Below the pieces are notes generated by a model. It was not told the origin of the DNA. It searched no databases and saw only the letters and a program-made list of their open reading frames with translations. Position numbers and translations under genes: made by a program. This document shows positions 35,012 through 45,007 of a stretch of DNA of 64,000 nt, piece by piece. The first letter of the stretch is position 1. Every line of letters begins with the position of its first letter. Source of the DNA: Deltaproteobacteria bacterium (lineage in GTDB: Bacteria; Desulfobacterota; GWC2-55-46; UBA9637); contig JAUYHF010000009.1 of assembly GCA_030690165.1 (NCBI GenBank), positions 1 to 64,000 on the forward strand, in the 5' to 3' direction.

Positions 35012-35716
35012 TTACCCCAGCACCTTTCTGCAAACCTCCTGATATGCCTCTTCTGTCTTTCCGAGGTCGCGCCTGAATCTGTCCTTGTCCATCTTCTCTT
35101 TCGTCTCTTTATCCCACAGCCTGCAGCCGTCAGGGGTTATCTCGTCGCCCAATAATATCTGTCCCTTGTGCCTGCCAAACTCCAGCTTAAAATCCACAAG
35201 GATTATTCCCCTCTCGTCAAAAAAATTTGAGAGATACCCGTTTATCTCAATGGCCATCTCTTTTAAAATATCCACCTCAAATTTCCGGGCAAGACCAAAT
35301 GCCTCTATATGATAATCGTTTATCATGGGGTCGCCGAGCGGGTCGCTCTTGTAATAAAATTCCAGGATGGTTTTTTTAAGAAACATACCCTCTTCAACGC
35401 CCATGCGCTTTGCAAGGCTTCCTGCAACTATATTCCTCACAACAACCTCTATCGGGATTATCTCCAGTTTTTTTACCACCATCTCCCTGTCAGACGGCCT
35501 TTCTACAAAATGGGTAGGTATGCCTTTATCCTCAAGATATTGAAAGAGCCTTGAAGAAATTTTGTTATTCAATATCCCCTTTTCCTGAATAATCCCTTTC
35601 TTTTTTCCGTCAAAGGCCGTTGCCTCGTCCTTAAAATATTGTATCAGCAAATCAGGACTGTCCGTAGCATAAAGGATCTTGGCCTTGCCCTCGTAGAGTT
35701 TTTCAAGCTGTTTCAT
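35012..35716 (-). CDS. purC: SAICAR synthetase
   Basis: PurC condenses CAIR with aspartate in purine synthesis. The 234-residue protein has [23 protein letters not shown], the conserved [31 protein letters not shown] and [24 protein letters not shown], and is full length. It lies between mscS and carA, and probably shares their transcript. Confidence 0.95.
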   Translation of the reverse strand: MKQLEKLYEGKAKILYATDSPDLLIQYFKDEATAFDGKKKGIIQEKGILNNKISSRLFQYLEDKGIPTHFVERPSDREMVVKKLEIIPIEVVVRNIVAGSLAKRMGVEEGMFLKKTILEFYYKSDPLGDPMINDYHIEAFGLARKFEVDILKEMAIEINGYLSNFFDERGIILVDFKLEFGRHKGQILLGDEITPDGCRLWDKETKEKMDKDRFRRDLGKTEEAYQEVCRKVLG

Positions 35717-35740
35717 CTAAACCTCCTCTTTCGCGCACGA

Positions 35741-36799
35741 TCATCTCTCATTTTTCAAATATACCGTCCTCACCGGATACGGTATCTCAATATCCTCTTT
35801 TTCAAACCTCTTTTTTATCTCTGTATTTATCTGGTCAAGGGCTATGCCTATCTGAAAACAGTCCGGAGTCCAGAAGAACATCTGTAGGTTTAAAGAAGAA
35901 TCGCCGAATTCCAGAAAGAGCGCCAGCGGGGCCGGTTCCCTGACAACAAGGGGGTTTTCCCTTGCCGCATCTAACATTATATTCTTTGCCTTTTCCACAT
36001 CGCTTCCATACGCAATCCCAACCTTTATCAGGCCGCGCATTAACTTATCCGGATAACACTGATTTATGACCTTTGTATTCACAAGCTCTGTGTTAGGGAC
36101 TATCAGCATGTTGCTGTCCATGGTCTTTATCTTTGTGCTCCTCAAACCTATCTCCGCCACGTCTCCGATATCGCCTGTTGATAGCTTTACCCTGTCCCCC
36201 ACCCTGAACGGCCTGTCTATCATGAGGGTAAATCCTGATATCATATTTGCAAGCGTATCCTTTGCCGCAAGACCAATGGCAAAGGATGTAACACCCAGCG
36301 CTGTAATAAGGGACAGGACATCGTAATTGAAATGCTTGAGGACAATTATCAAACCTGTGATAAATATGAAAATGAATACAATCTTCTCTATTAACGGCAG
36401 GAATTCTTTTTCAAGCTGGCTTTCAGTCTTTTTTTGGGCATTGTGGGTATACCATTCAAGGATGACATTAACTACCTTGTATGCCATAAACAAAGCAATT
36501 GCCACGCCCAGCACAAAAACTATGCCGTCGCCTATTGATTTTAATTTTGCATGGAGCGGCAGATTGTCTAAAGCAAGGGAGAAACCAAATAATAGGATAA
36601 TGTAAAGTATAGGCCCCTTTACAGCCTCAACTATCTTATCATCCAACTCAGTCTCAGTATGCTTTGTAAATACCGAAACCCACCTGGCAAAGAAATATCT
36701 CGCAAACTTTGCAAACACCCAGAAGCCCAAAAGTATGGCAAGGGATATCAGCCCTTCCTTGAGCCATAGTTCAGTATTCTTATTTATATTGATTCCCAT
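35741..36799 (-). CDS. MscS-family mechanosensitive channel
   Basis: The 352-residue protein has about five hydrophobic segments, the last of which is the glycine/alanine-rich pore helix (LITALGVTSFAIGLAAKDTLANMISGF). It is followed by the beta domain (RPFRVGDRVKLSTGDIGDVAEIGLRSTKI) and the alpha/beta C-terminal domain (IPYPVRTVYL). It should relieve osmotic downshock at the inner membrane. It is the most upstream gene of the mscS-purC-carA group. Confidence 0.92.
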   Translation of the reverse strand: MGININKNTELWLKEGLISLAILLGFWVFAKFARYFFARWVSVFTKHTETELDDKIVEAVKGPILYIILLFGFSLALDNLPLHAKLKSIGDGIVFVLGVAIALFMAYKVVNVILEWYTHNAQKKTESQLEKEFLPLIEKIVFIFIFITGLIIVLKHFNYDVLSLITALGVTSFAIGLAAKDTLANMISGFTLMIDRPFRVGDRVKLSTGDIGDVAEIGLRSTKIKTMDSNMLIVPNTELVNTKVINQCYPDKLMRGLIKVGIAYGSDVEKAKNIMLDAARENPLVVREPAPLALFLEFGDSSLNLQMFFWTPDCFQIGIALDQINTEIKKRFEKEDIEIPYPVRTVYLKNER

Positions 36800-36916
36800 A
36801 GAACCCGAAAGAGTTCTCCTTACAAAATAAATCTAAGTATAAAAATTAGATACCAAATTGATTAAAAAATCAAGGCTGAATAAAGCGCTATTTATATAGA
36901 CATACTTTTAGAAAAG

Positions 36917-37265
36917 TTGCAAGATGTTCGTGTAGTAATGTTAGCGGCAAGTAAACTGTCCTCCTTTGCAGCACATGAAGTGTCCTATTTATGGTTTCCT
37001 GAATTTCAAGGAGGAGACCATGAAACGGACAGAGATGTTACAGGAGGTCAGGAAGATGGGCATAGAAAACTTGCTGAATATGACTCGGAAGGTCAATTGA
37101 AGAGAAAGGAGACGGAAAAAACGGCTGTACAGAGTCAGAGCCGTCATATCTCATCCAAAACAGGAAAGGCGCTTCGGGCTACGCCCCCGTGCCTTTCCTG
37201 TTGAATCAAAAAGCGGACAATTCATTTGCTCTAAAAGCGGACATTTCTATTTGTTGACAACAAAA
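36917..37265 (+). mobile_element. Degraded ISNCY-like insertion sequence remnant
   Basis: About 350 bases without an intact gene. A strong ribosome-binding site (AAGGAGGAGACC) precedes MKRTEMLQEVRKMGIENLL at 37021, which matches my memory of the start of ISNCY-type transposases in related environmental genomes. The frame then jumps into sequence unlike the rest of that protein, indicating internal deletion. A strong hairpin (37160-37201) and the motif AAGCGGACA repeated at 37210-37250 lie near the right end. Family and limits are tentative. Confidence 0.5.
37160..37201. terminator. 11-bp-arm hairpin at the IS remnant's end
   Basis: ACAGGAAAGGC (37160-37170) and GCCTTTCCTGT (37191-37201) are perfect complements, with a smaller internal GGGC/GCCC pair. 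No T run follows. It probably insulates the element, or is part of the IS 3' end. Confidence 0.45.
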
Positions 37266-37307
37266 CAATAAATAGGTTGCACTAATTTAACCGCGTAGAA
37301 CACCGTA

Positions 37308-38798
37308 TTATTCAAATATCTTTTTAAAAAATCCCTTGCCTTCCTTTTGTTTCCTCGTCTGGATGAGCCTAAGTTCACTTTGCGCCTCGGACAGGTTCGG
37401 GTTTTTCTGCACAGCCTTATTAAAGGCAGCCTCTGCCTCTTCCAACTTGCCGTTCACTCTATGAATGACGCCTAGGAAATAATATGCCCTGTCCTGCTTC
37501 GGATTTGCCGCTATGCCATCCTGTATGAGTTCTTTTGCCTTTTTTACCTCTGCCGCATCCTTTGGTGAGAGATTAAAGATTGTCCAGCCCAGATATGTCT
37601 TGTATTCTCCCTCATCAGGGTTCAGTTTGACAGTCCATTCAAAGGCCTCTCTGGCGCTCTTGTAATCCTTTCTTGACAGGGCGATTTTTCCTTTTTGAAA
37701 CTGAAGTTCTGCATTCATAATATTCGCCGCATCCTGATGGATATCCTGCTTTCCGCCGCTCTTTAAGGATTCTTCATAGGTTCTGCGGGCATTTTCATCC
37801 GAAAGTGTGGTGTATGCCGTATTGATAAGGGTAAATATATCCGAGGCAGCCGCCAGTACATCCTGTATATTGTTGTGATATTTATCCGGATGATACTGCT
37901 TTGCCATCTTAAAATACGCCTTTTTTATACTGCCGTTATCTGCATCCTGAGCAATGCCGAGGATCTCAAATGAGTTGAGGGATTTCATCTGAAGGTATTT
38001 GCCGGTAAGCTCCTCTATTAAGGCGCTGTCTTCTGAAGAAGGCCCCTCCGGTTTTTTTTCTTTTTCCACCTGTTTTAAGATAAGGATATCTGTTGTAAGC
38101 AGGGTATAAATAAACGGATAGATTTCTTCTTTTGAGATTGAGAGCCTCGTTTCTACTTCAACTAATATTTCACCTAATTTTTTCTTTCCGTCTATCAGCG
38201 TAAGAACCCTTCTTTCTGCTGGAGTGGGCTGAAAATCTTCCAATGCGTATACGGTTTTATTTGAAAATAGAACAAGTTGTTCCTTATTTTCATCTATCGC
38301 TGCCTTCATTCTGTCAGCGGGATAATATCCGCCCTTTAAGGCATGGAGGATGGCATAGGCAGGATGGACAGGATAAAAAAACAGGTCTTTTGGCAATTTT
38401 TCTATTGTATAGTAATGGTATGTCCCGTTTATCCAGTTGAATGCGCTGAATAGTCTTTCCTTTGCCTGTATGTTTAATGCGTCATTCAATTGATGCGGGG
38501 TTATATGCCCGTTGGATAACAACACCTCTCCCTGCCTCTTTTTTCCATTTAGCATTATCTCCAGGGATTTTTCATAAATCCCCTGTGTAATTATCTCTTT
38601 TCGCACCATCAATCTGCCAAGTACCTCGTTAAGGGTATTGGAAATGCCGTAAACAGGGACGCCTGTTTTAAAGAAAAACCTCTTCTTGATATTTCTGTCT
38701 TCCATATCAAGAGCGCTGGCTGTGTCCCTGGCTGCGAATATATTATGCAAAAGCCTTGGGAATCCAATATCGCTTAATTTTCCCCATTTTTCCTGCAT
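37308..38798 (-). CDS. DUF4388-like, J-domain and TPR protein
   Basis: The 496-residue protein has three parts. Residues about 1-240 resemble DUF4388/PatA-type N-terminal regions (WGKLSDIGFPRLLHNIFAARDTASALDM..., KRQGEVLLSNGHITPHQLNDAL). Residues about 275-345 form a J-domain with the HPD tripeptide (KQYHPDKYH). The rest is TPR-like (DYKSAREAFEWTVKLNPDEGEY, KLEEAEAAFNKAVQKNPNLSEA). J-domains recruit and activate DnaK; the combination is typical of deltaproteobacterial-type signalling or surface-assembly proteins. No signal peptide, so cytoplasmic. Flanked by 17-bp direct repeats. Confidence 0.8.
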   Translation of the reverse strand: MQEKWGKLSDIGFPRLLHNIFAARDTASALDMEDRNIKKRFFFKTGVPVYGISNTLNEVLGRLMVRKEIITQGIYEKSLEIMLNGKKRQGEVLLSNGHITPHQLNDALNIQAKERLFSAFNWINGTYHYYTIEKLPKDLFFYPVHPAYAILHALKGGYYPADRMKAAIDENKEQLVLFSNKTVYALEDFQPTPAERRVLTLIDGKKKLGEILVEVETRLSISKEEIYPFIYTLLTTDILILKQVEKEKKPEGPSSEDSALIEELTGKYLQMKSLNSFEILGIAQDADNGSIKKAYFKMAKQYHPDKYHNNIQDVLAAASDIFTLINTAYTTLSDENARRTYEESLKSGGKQDIHQDAANIMNAELQFQKGKIALSRKDYKSAREAFEWTVKLNPDEGEYKTYLGWTIFNLSPKDAAEVKKAKELIQDGIAANPKQDRAYYFLGVIHRVNGKLEEAEAAFNKAVQKNPNLSEAQSELRLIQTRKQKEGKGFFKKIFE

Positions 38799-38921
38799 CT
38801 AAAATTCCTCTTTTATGCCTATAATTCTCTCGTACAGATTTCTTACCTTATTTGACATTATACCTGCCAAGGCCTTCTTTGGCAATCTCTATTTGTTGAC
38901 AACATATCCCATCATAGATTG

Positions 38922-38950
38922 TTGCTATATTAGGCGCGTTATTGTATTAT
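38922..38950 (+). promoter_or_regulatory. Candidate promoter for ald
   Basis: TTGCTA (38922-38927) and TATTAT (38945-38950) are 17 bases apart, giving a start near 38957, about 30 bases before the ald ATG. The nearby TTGACA at 38896-38901 has no -10 at a usable distance. Confidence 0.45.
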
Positions 38951-38987
38951 CAGCTCTAAAGACCTGTCTCTACAATATAACAATATT

Positions 38988-40097
38988 ATGATAGTTGGCA
39001 TTCCAAAAGAGATTAAAGACAAAGAATATCGTGTTGCCATAACGCCGGCGGGCGTTGATGTCATTATAAAGGCAGGCCATAAGGTAATTATTGAGAAGGC
39101 CGCCGGCGCAGGCAGCGGGATAACGGATGAGGAATATGCAAAGGCAGGGGCAGAGATAGCCGGCAAGGCCCATGAGGTATTTGAGCGGGCTGATATGATT
39201 GTAAAAGTCAAAGAGCCTCTTTCCCAGGAATATCCATTATTAAGAAAAGGACAAATACTCTTTACCTATCTTCACCTTGCCCCTGTGCCTGAATTGACCG
39301 TTGCCCTGATAAAGAGCGGGGTAATTGCCATTGCGTATGAAACAGTTGAACTTCAGGATGGAAGTCTTCCGATACTAACGCCAATGAGCGAGGTTGCAGG
39401 AAAGATAGCTGTTCAGGTGGGCGCATATTATCTTATGAAGGCTCATGGCGGAAAGGGGATACTCCTTGCCGGCGTGCCGGGCGTGGAAAAAGGAAAGGTG
39501 GCTATCATTGGCGGCGGGGTAGTGGGGACAAATTCCGCCAAAATGGCCATTGGTCTTGGCGCAGAGGTGGTCATTATAAATAACAGTCTTGAGAGGCTGC
39601 GGTATCTGGATGATATATTTGGCGGCAAAGTAAAAACCCTTGCATCCAATTCCTATAATATTGAAAAGGCTGTAACAGAGGCTGACCTTGTTATAGGCGC
39701 TGTCCTGATTACGGGCGCAAAGGCGCCGCATCTTGTTACAAGAGATATGATAAGAAGGATGAAAAAAGGTTCTGTTATTGTGGATGTGTCTGTTGATCAG
39801 GGGGGCTGCGTTGAAACCATAAAACCCACAAGTCATTCAGACCCTGTTTATGAGGTTGACGGTATTATCCATTACGGTGTTACGAATATGCCCGGCGCTG
39901 TGCCGAGGACATCCACATTTGCCCTCACAAACGCAACACTCCCTTATGTTGTAAAACTGGCAAATCTTGGAATAGAGGCATTGAAACAAGACCCTGCGCT
40001 GGCAAAGGGAGTGAATCTATTTAAAGGCAGGATAACATACAAGGCTGTTGCAGATATTATGGGAGAGAAATTTACGCCTCTTGAAGAACTCTTATAA
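38988..40097 (+). CDS. ald: Alanine dehydrogenase
   Basis: The 369-residue enzyme interconverts alanine and pyruvate with NAD. It begins [20 protein letters not shown], has the substrate-binding Lys (MIVKVKEP) and His (LFTYLHLAP), a Rossmann motif ([22 protein letters not shown]) and the catalytic Asp in [11 protein letters not shown]. Length is normal for the hexameric family. No clear ribosome-binding site precedes the ATG. The gene starts a plus-strand run of metabolic genes. Confidence 0.96.
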   Translation: MIVGIPKEIKDKEYRVAITPAGVDVIIKAGHKVIIEKAAGAGSGITDEEYAKAGAEIAGKAHEVFERADMIVKVKEPLSQEYPLLRKGQILFTYLHLAPVPELTVALIKSGVIAIAYETVELQDGSLPILTPMSEVAGKIAVQVGAYYLMKAHGGKGILLAGVPGVEKGKVAIIGGGVVGTNSAKMAIGLGAEVVIINNSLERLRYLDDIFGGKVKTLASNSYNIEKAVTEADLVIGAVLITGAKAPHLVTRDMIRRMKKGSVIVDVSVDQGGCVETIKPTSHSDPVYEVDGIIHYGVTNMPGAVPRTSTFALTNATLPYVVKLANLGIEALKQDPALAKGVNLFKGRITYKAVADIMGEKFTPLEELL

Positions 40098-40165
40098 CAG
40101 GGCGACCCGCCAACTGTAGTTATATCTTTAACCCGTTAGATCAATCTCACTGTTGATATAAATCT

Positions 40166-40585
40166 ATGCCGGTTATAAAAAAGACGGTTGACATAAAGGC
40201 TTCCCCGAAAAAGGTTTTTGACCTTATTGCAAGGCCGGAGGATTTTCCAAGATATTCAAGCCTTGTAAAAAAGGTTACGGCTATCGGGCATTCAGCCTAT
40301 CACTGGATTGTGGATATACATGGGATTGAATTTGAATGGGATGCGAAGGTTGTTGAATTGAAAAAGCCGGAGAGATTTGCGTGGCAGTCAATAACAGGCA
40401 TTCAAAATTCCGGTTCGTATACGCTCGAACCAATTAAAAATGGCACAAGGATTAAATTCTATATGGAATATCTCCTTCCAAATATTATACTGGAAGAATT
40501 GGCGCAGGTCATTACAGAGGGATATATGGAGAGGATGGCCTCTGAGATACTTGAGAATGTAAAAAAAGAACTGGAAAATTCCTGA
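40166..40585 (+). CDS. SRPBCC (START-like) protein
   Basis: The 139-residue protein has the helix-grip pattern of the polyketide cyclase/RatA-type family: VDIKASPKKVFDLIARPEDFPRY at the N-terminus and a long C-terminal helix (YMERMASEILENVKKEL). Members bind hydrophobic ligands or, as in COQ10/RatA, lipids or ribosomes. No specific function can be assigned. Confidence 0.8.
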   Translation: MPVIKKTVDIKASPKKVFDLIARPEDFPRYSSLVKKVTAIGHSAYHWIVDIHGIEFEWDAKVVELKKPERFAWQSITGIQNSGSYTLEPIKNGTRIKFYMEYLLPNIILEELAQVITEGYMERMASEILENVKKELENS

Positions 40586-40647
40586 TGACTTTATCTGCTT
40601 CTTTTGATAATCTTTTTTAACAAAAAAAATTATATTGGAGGGTATTT

Positions 40648-41721
40648 GTGCGGGCAATGAAACCTATCATCTGGAACGGCATAATCCGGGAATTTCAAGA
40701 ATTTCTTCCAAAGGTAAAAGAAGAGTGTATAGTCCATTTCAGGGAAGGCAATACGCCCCTGATAGAGGCATTGAACATGAGCGAGGTCTTTGGAAAGGAA
40801 TTAAAGATATTTCTCAAGTATGAAGGCCTGAACCCAACAGGTTCTTTCAAAGACAGAGGTATGACCATGGCTGTGTCAAAGGCGAAGGAAGACGGCTCAC
40901 ACGCCATAATATGCGCCTCAACAGGGAATACCTCGGCTGCGGCAGCCGCTTATGCGGCAAGGGGAGGTCTGCGGGCGTATGTTTTGATACCGGAAGGAAA
41001 GATTGCGCTTGGCAAGCTGTCCCAGGCAATGATGCACGGCGCAAAGGTTATACAGATACAGGGCAATTTTGACGAGGCCATGACAATAGTGAAGGAGGTT
41101 TCCAAAAATTACCCTGTAACATTGGTCAATTCAATAAATCCTTACAGGCTTGAGGGCCAGAAGACAGCGGCATTTGAGGTGTGCAATCGTCTTGGTTTTG
41201 CGCCGACATATCATTTTCTTCCAGTGGGCAATGCCGGAAATATAACAGCATACTGGAGGGGTTATAAGGAATTTAAGGAAAGAGGGATTATAAATACCCT
41301 TCCGAAGATGTTCGGTTTTGAGGCAGAGGGCGCTGCGCCTATTGTAAGGGGCTATCCCATAAAAAGTCCAGAGACAGTTGCATCGGCAATAAGGATTGGC
41401 AACCCTACAAGCTGGGAAGCCGCATTAAAGGCAAGAGACGAATCCGGCGGCGCGATAGACATGGTGTCAGATGATGAAATCATCTATGCGTATAAACTCC
41501 TGTCAACAAAGGAAGGGATATTCTGCGAGCCTGCGTCTGCCGCATCTCTGGCAGGTGTTATCAAGATGCATAAAAAAGGTATTTTCAAAAACGGTGATAC
41601 GGTTGTCTGCACATTGACAGGGCATGGTCTAAAGGATCCTGATACAGCGATAAAATCGTCAGACAAGCCAATAACAGTGCCTTCTGAACTGGATGAGGTT
41701 GTAAAGGCGTTCGGGTTTTGA
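40648..41721 (+). CDS. thrC: Threonine synthase
   Basis: This PLP enzyme converts O-phosphohomoserine to threonine. The 357-residue chain has the cofactor lysine in [11 protein letters not shown] (K68), [18 protein letters not shown], the phosphate-binding loop PVGNAGNI, and [11 protein letters not shown] near the end. A GTG start at 40648 is favoured because GGAGGG lies five bases upstream; the internal ATG at 40657 is too far from it. The stop overlaps closely with the apgM start, so the two are co-translated. Confidence 0.94.
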   Translation: MRAMKPIIWNGIIREFQEFLPKVKEECIVHFREGNTPLIEALNMSEVFGKELKIFLKYEGLNPTGSFKDRGMTMAVSKAKEDGSHAIICASTGNTSAAAAAYAARGGLRAYVLIPEGKIALGKLSQAMMHGAKVIQIQGNFDEAMTIVKEVSKNYPVTLVNSINPYRLEGQKTAAFEVCNRLGFAPTYHFLPVGNAGNITAYWRGYKEFKERGIINTLPKMFGFEAEGAAPIVRGYPIKSPETVASAIRIGNPTSWEAALKARDESGGAIDMVSDDEIIYAYKLLSTKEGIFCEPASAASLAGVIKMHKKGIFKNGDTVVCTLTGHGLKDPDTAIKSSDKPITVPSELDEVVKAFGF

Positions 41722-41723
41722 TT

Positions 41724-42914
41724 ATGAAATATATAATCCTCATAGGCGATGGGATGTCTGATGACCCCATCGAAGAATTAGGCGGCAGAACCCCTTTGCA
41801 AGCGGCTAAGACTCCCAACATGGACATGCTTGCACAGAAGGGTTCCATCGGCCTTGTGAAGAATGTGCCTGATAAATATCCGCCCGGCAGCGATGTGGCC
41901 ATCTTGAGCGTATTGGGTTATGACCCTGCAAAATATTATACAGGCAGGTCGCCGTTGGAGGCTGCAAGCATTGGCGTTGAATTGGCTACGGATGACCTTG
42001 CTGTGAGGTGTAATCTGGTTACATTGGACCAGAAGGACGGCAAGGTTTATATGGATGATTTCAGCGCAGGCCATATAACCACGGATGAAGCCAAAGAGAT
42101 TATTCATGATGTGGATAAGGAACTGGGCGGAAACGGATTCAGATTTTATCCGGGCGTGAGCTACCGGCATCTCATGGTATGGAGCGGCGGTCCGGACGGC
42201 CTTGAAACAACGCCGCCCCATGATATATCAGGCAAGGAGATAAAAGACTATCTGCCAAAAGGAAAAGGCTCTGATAAATTTATTCAGTTGATGAACGCAT
42301 CCCAGATGCTTCTCAAAGACCATCCTGCAAATGCCCGAAGGGAGGAAGACGGCCACAAGCCTGCAAACTCAATCTGGCTATGGGGACAGGGGAGGGCGCC
42401 TAAGCTGCCTACCCTGAAGCAAAGATTCGGCATTGAAGGCTCTATTATATCAGCAGTTGACTTGCTCAAAGGCCTCGGTATATATGCCGGATTGAAGGTA
42501 GTCAATGTGCCTGGCGCAACAGGGTATCTTGATACGAATTACAAGGGCAAGGCGGAATATGCGCTTAGAGAGCTTGAGACAAGGGATTTTGTCTGTGTGC
42601 ATGTAGAGGCGCCGGACGAGGCAGGCCATAACGGCGATTTGAAAGGCAAAATCAAGGCGATAGAGGATTTTGACAGAGAGGTTGTAGGCAGGGTGATTGA
42701 TGGAATGGACAGATTTAAGGAATACAGGATACTTGTGCTTCCCGACCATCCCACGCCTTTAATAAAGAAAACCCACACAAGAGACCCTGTGCCGTTTGTG
42801 CTTTATCCTTCCAATGATAATCACGGCAAGGCATATACAGAGGCAGAGGCAAAGGGAAGCGGTCTATTTATAGAGCAAGGACATAGGCTGATAGAGGGGC
42901 TTTTTAAGAGATGA
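41724..42914 (+). CDS. apgM: Cofactor-independent phosphoglycerate mutase, archaeal-type
   Basis: The enzyme interconverts 3- and 2-phosphoglycerate. From the ATG at 41724 it is 396 residues with the alkaline-phosphatase-superfamily metal site ([30 protein letters not shown]), the ChpB-like insertion, [19 protein letters not shown] and DHPTPL. It starts three bases after the thrC stop and overlaps the kelch gene by ATGA. In bacteria this gene often sits with homoserine/threonine genes and has been proposed as a homoserine kinase-like ThrB3; that alternative fits this neighbourhood. Confidence 0.9.
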   Translation: MKYIILIGDGMSDDPIEELGGRTPLQAAKTPNMDMLAQKGSIGLVKNVPDKYPPGSDVAILSVLGYDPAKYYTGRSPLEAASIGVELATDDLAVRCNLVTLDQKDGKVYMDDFSAGHITTDEAKEIIHDVDKELGGNGFRFYPGVSYRHLMVWSGGPDGLETTPPHDISGKEIKDYLPKGKGSDKFIQLMNASQMLLKDHPANARREEDGHKPANSIWLWGQGRAPKLPTLKQRFGIEGSIISAVDLLKGLGIYAGLKVVNVPGATGYLDTNYKGKAEYALRELETRDFVCVHVEAPDEAGHNGDLKGKIKAIEDFDREVVGRVIDGMDRFKEYRILVLPDHPTPLIKKTHTRDPVPFVLYPSNDNHGKAYTEAEAKGSGLFIEQGHRLIEGLFKR

Positions 42915-43882
42915 GAATGTCAGAAAATTACGGCTATATGCGAAGCTGCTTTGTAAAAGCAATAATATGTTTTTTGCTCCTTGTCCTGCCCCTTTATCTG
43001 TATGCAGAAGTGGCGATATGGGAGACCAAAAAGCCTGCACTGAAGGAGAGGTCAGAAGTAGCCGCAGCTTCCATTGAGGGAAAGATTTATGTAATAGGCG
43101 GTTTCGGAAGATTTAGTGTAACCGATCTTCTGGAAGAGTATGACACCTCCACAGATACGTGGAAGAAAAAGGCGCCTTTGCCCACGTCTCTACATCACGC
43201 AGGGGCGGCTGAGGCTGGAGGAAAGATATATGTTATTGGCGGTTTTAAGAGGCTCTGGCCCTGGTCGCCGATGGATACTGTTTACGAATATAATCCGGCA
43301 AAAGACCAGTGGACTCAAAAGGCATCCATGCCGACTGCGCGAGGCGCATTAGCCTTGGGGGTTGTTAACAACAAGATATATGCCGTTGGCGGGGTGGGTA
43401 AAGATGGAGACACAAAGGCAAATGAGGTCTATGACCCCATGACCAATACATGGGAGATAAAACCCCCCATGCCCACTGCCCGGGATCACCTATCAATAGG
43501 GAGCGTTGAAGGAAAGATATACGCAATAGGGGGAAGGCTTGGGACATATGCAAAGAATTTGGCTATAAACGAGATGTATGACCCGAAAACAGATACATGG
43601 AAAAACCTCGCGCCCTTGCCGACACCGCGAAGCGGGATTGCTGCCTCTGTTTTACATGAAAGGATATATGTATTCGGAGGTGAGTCTTCGGAAGGGACAT
43701 TTAAGACGGTTGAGGGATATGATCCGAAAACAGATTCCTGAAAAACCATGCCTCCGATGCCCACTGCACGCCACGGCCTGAGTTCTGCAGTGGTCGGGAA
43801 GAAAATCTATGTAATAGGCGGCAGTAAAAGGCCCGGCGGGTCAGTAAGTAACATCAATGAGGTCTTTACCCCGTCTCCTTAG
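42911..43882 (+). pseudogene. Kelch-repeat protein interrupted by in-frame UGA
   Basis: A signal peptide (FVKAIICFLLLVLPLYLYAEVA) is followed by six kelch-type repeats with motifs such as KIYVIGGF and DTWKKKAPLPT, so a secreted beta-propeller is expected. At 43739-43741 a TGA replaces the conserved repeat tryptophan (TDS-stop-KTMPP, where other repeats have TDTWKN). The same frame continues for 46 more codons, completing the last blade (KKIYVIGGSKRPGG) and ending in TAG at 43880-43882. A single G-to-A change would explain it. As read, the product is 276 residues and lacks the last blade. It overlaps apgM by four bases. Confidence 0.85.
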
Positions 43883-44250
43883 GCAATTTTTAAGAAATGG
43901 GGACAGATTTATTTTTCCATAATTTTTGGGATACCATACTTAACTTTTGGCATTGATGACAAAAAGGCTTTTGAGGTCAACTCTTTACATTGGCAAAATA
44001 GATTTTAAAATGCTATAGACTTTATATGGCAATGCCGTGCGGTTTATCACCTATCACAGCAATAAAAAAGAATCTCCATTGAAAATTCGCCTCTGGTTTT
44101 ATCCTTGTAAAATGAAACCTCTTATTTTAAAATGCAAGCAGGCCGCATAATCTACCATGAGTTAGAATCTTTTGCCCTGAACGAAACAGGCTATGATAAT
44201 CTTAATATTTTATGGTTAAGGGGAGCAATCTAAAAACAGTAACAATAAAT
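43883..44250. other. Gene-free stretch
   Basis: About 370 AT-rich bases. The first part (AATGGGGACAGATTTATTTT, near 43898-43917) resembles sequences often found beside REP-associated/IS200-like transposases, but no coding remnant is recognisable. The rest holds no gene, strong hairpin or RNA gene that I can see. Confidence 0.35.
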
Positions 44251-44259
44251 AATATAGAT

Positions 44260-44293
44260 TTTGCACTAATTTGTGTTATAATACAGTGCGAAA
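44260..44293 (+). promoter_or_regulatory. VapBC promoter/operator
   Basis: An extended -10 (TGTTATAAT, 44274-44282) lies inside an imperfect inverted repeat, TTTGCACT (44260-44267) and AGTGCGAAA (44285-44293). No good -35 is present. The arrangement fits an autorepressed VapBC promoter, with the repeat as the antitoxin's binding site; that is inference. Confidence 0.5.
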
Positions 44294-44313
44294 TAACTAT
44301 AAAAGGAGTGTAT

Positions 44314-44511
44314 ATGCGAGCCACCATAACCATAGAAAAGGATATACTTGACAGCATTCTTATGGAAACACATGCAAAAAGTAAGACTTCTGCTGTAAAA
44401 ATAGTTATAGATGACTATTTGCGAAGAAAAAAAATAGAGAAGATAAAATCAATGAAAGGCAAACTTGAATTTGATAAATCTGCTGAAGAAATAAGGCATT
44501 ATGAACGGTGA
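44314..44511 (+). CDS. VapB-type antitoxin
   Basis: The 65-residue protein (MRATITIEKDILDSILMETH..., VIDDYLRRKKIEKIKSMKGK) has the ribbon-helix-helix start and toxin-binding tail of DUF2191/VapB antitoxins. AAAGGAGTGTAT before the ATG fixes this start; an upstream in-frame reading to 44212 crosses the promoter and is rejected. It overlaps VapC by 11 bases. Confidence 0.85.
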   Translation: MRATITIEKDILDSILMETHAKSKTSAVKIVIDDYLRRKKIEKIKSMKGKLEFDKSAEEIRHYER

Positions 44512-44896
44512 GAAGATCTTAATAGACACCTCCGTATGGATAGACTACTTTAAGTCTGCAAGCAACAATATTGTTGAACAGGTTGATGAAATTTTAACTA
44601 ATGCAGAGGTTTATGTTCCCAAATCTGTTATTGCTGAACTCATTCAAGGCGCAAAGTCAGAAAAAGAAATATCAGTGATTGAAGAATTTGTGAATGCCTT
44701 TCATCTCATTGACCAGTCAGAGGATACATGGTCAAAGGCAGGCAAACTATCCTATACAATGAAAAGAAAAGGCATCACAGCAAACCTCATGGACTGTTAT
44801 TTGGCTGTAATTGCACAAGAAAACAATTGCAAAATCCTTACACTTGACAGGCATTTTAAAGATATTAAAAAGTTTTTGAGGATTGAACTTGTATAA
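44501..44896 (+). CDS. VapC-type PIN-domain toxin
   Basis: The 131-residue PIN ribonuclease has the acidic residues expected: D in LIDTSVWIDYF, E in VIAELIQG, D in LMDCYLAVIA and D in LTLDRHF. It would cleave RNA, commonly tRNA, and be neutralised by the overlapping VapB. Its TAA overlaps an ATG of a short downstream frame. Confidence 0.92.
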   Translation: MNGEKILIDTSVWIDYFKSASNNIVEQVDEILTNAEVYVPKSVIAELIQGAKSEKEISVIEEFVNAFHLIDQSEDTWSKAGKLSYTMKRKGITANLMDCYLAVIAQENNCKILTLDRHFKDIKKFLRIELV

Positions 44897-45007
44897 TGAG
44901 CAAGAAGGATGGGGAATTACAGCAGTTGGAAAATAAAATTAAGATGGATCTGATATTGCAAGACCTGAGCCCCTCACCGCTGTAAAGGAACTTTATGAGA
45001 AAACATA
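44896..45007 (+). pseudogene. Frameshifted small gene remnant
   Basis: A frame starting on the VapC stop (TAATG) reads 29 codons (MSKKDGELQQLENKIKM...) to a TAA. A one-base shift lets the sequence continue as LTAVKELYEKT before another stop. It looks like a small, recently broken gene, family not recognised. Confidence 0.4.

Noticed and set aside
36917-37204. 95-codon plus-strand frame as a gene
   Set aside because: It has no recognisable domain and crosses the IS-remnant hairpin and the transposase-like start in another frame; better explained as decayed IS sequence.
38896-38918. TTGACA at 38896 as the ald promoter
   Set aside because: No -10 box lies 16-18 bases away, and the hexamer is part of a 17-bp repeat shared with the IS remnant; the TTGCTA/TATTAT pair fits better.
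43739-43741. Selenocysteine at the kelch UGA
   Set aside because: The position is a repeat tryptophan, no Sec family is involved, and I see no bacterial SECIS-like hairpin directly after the codon.
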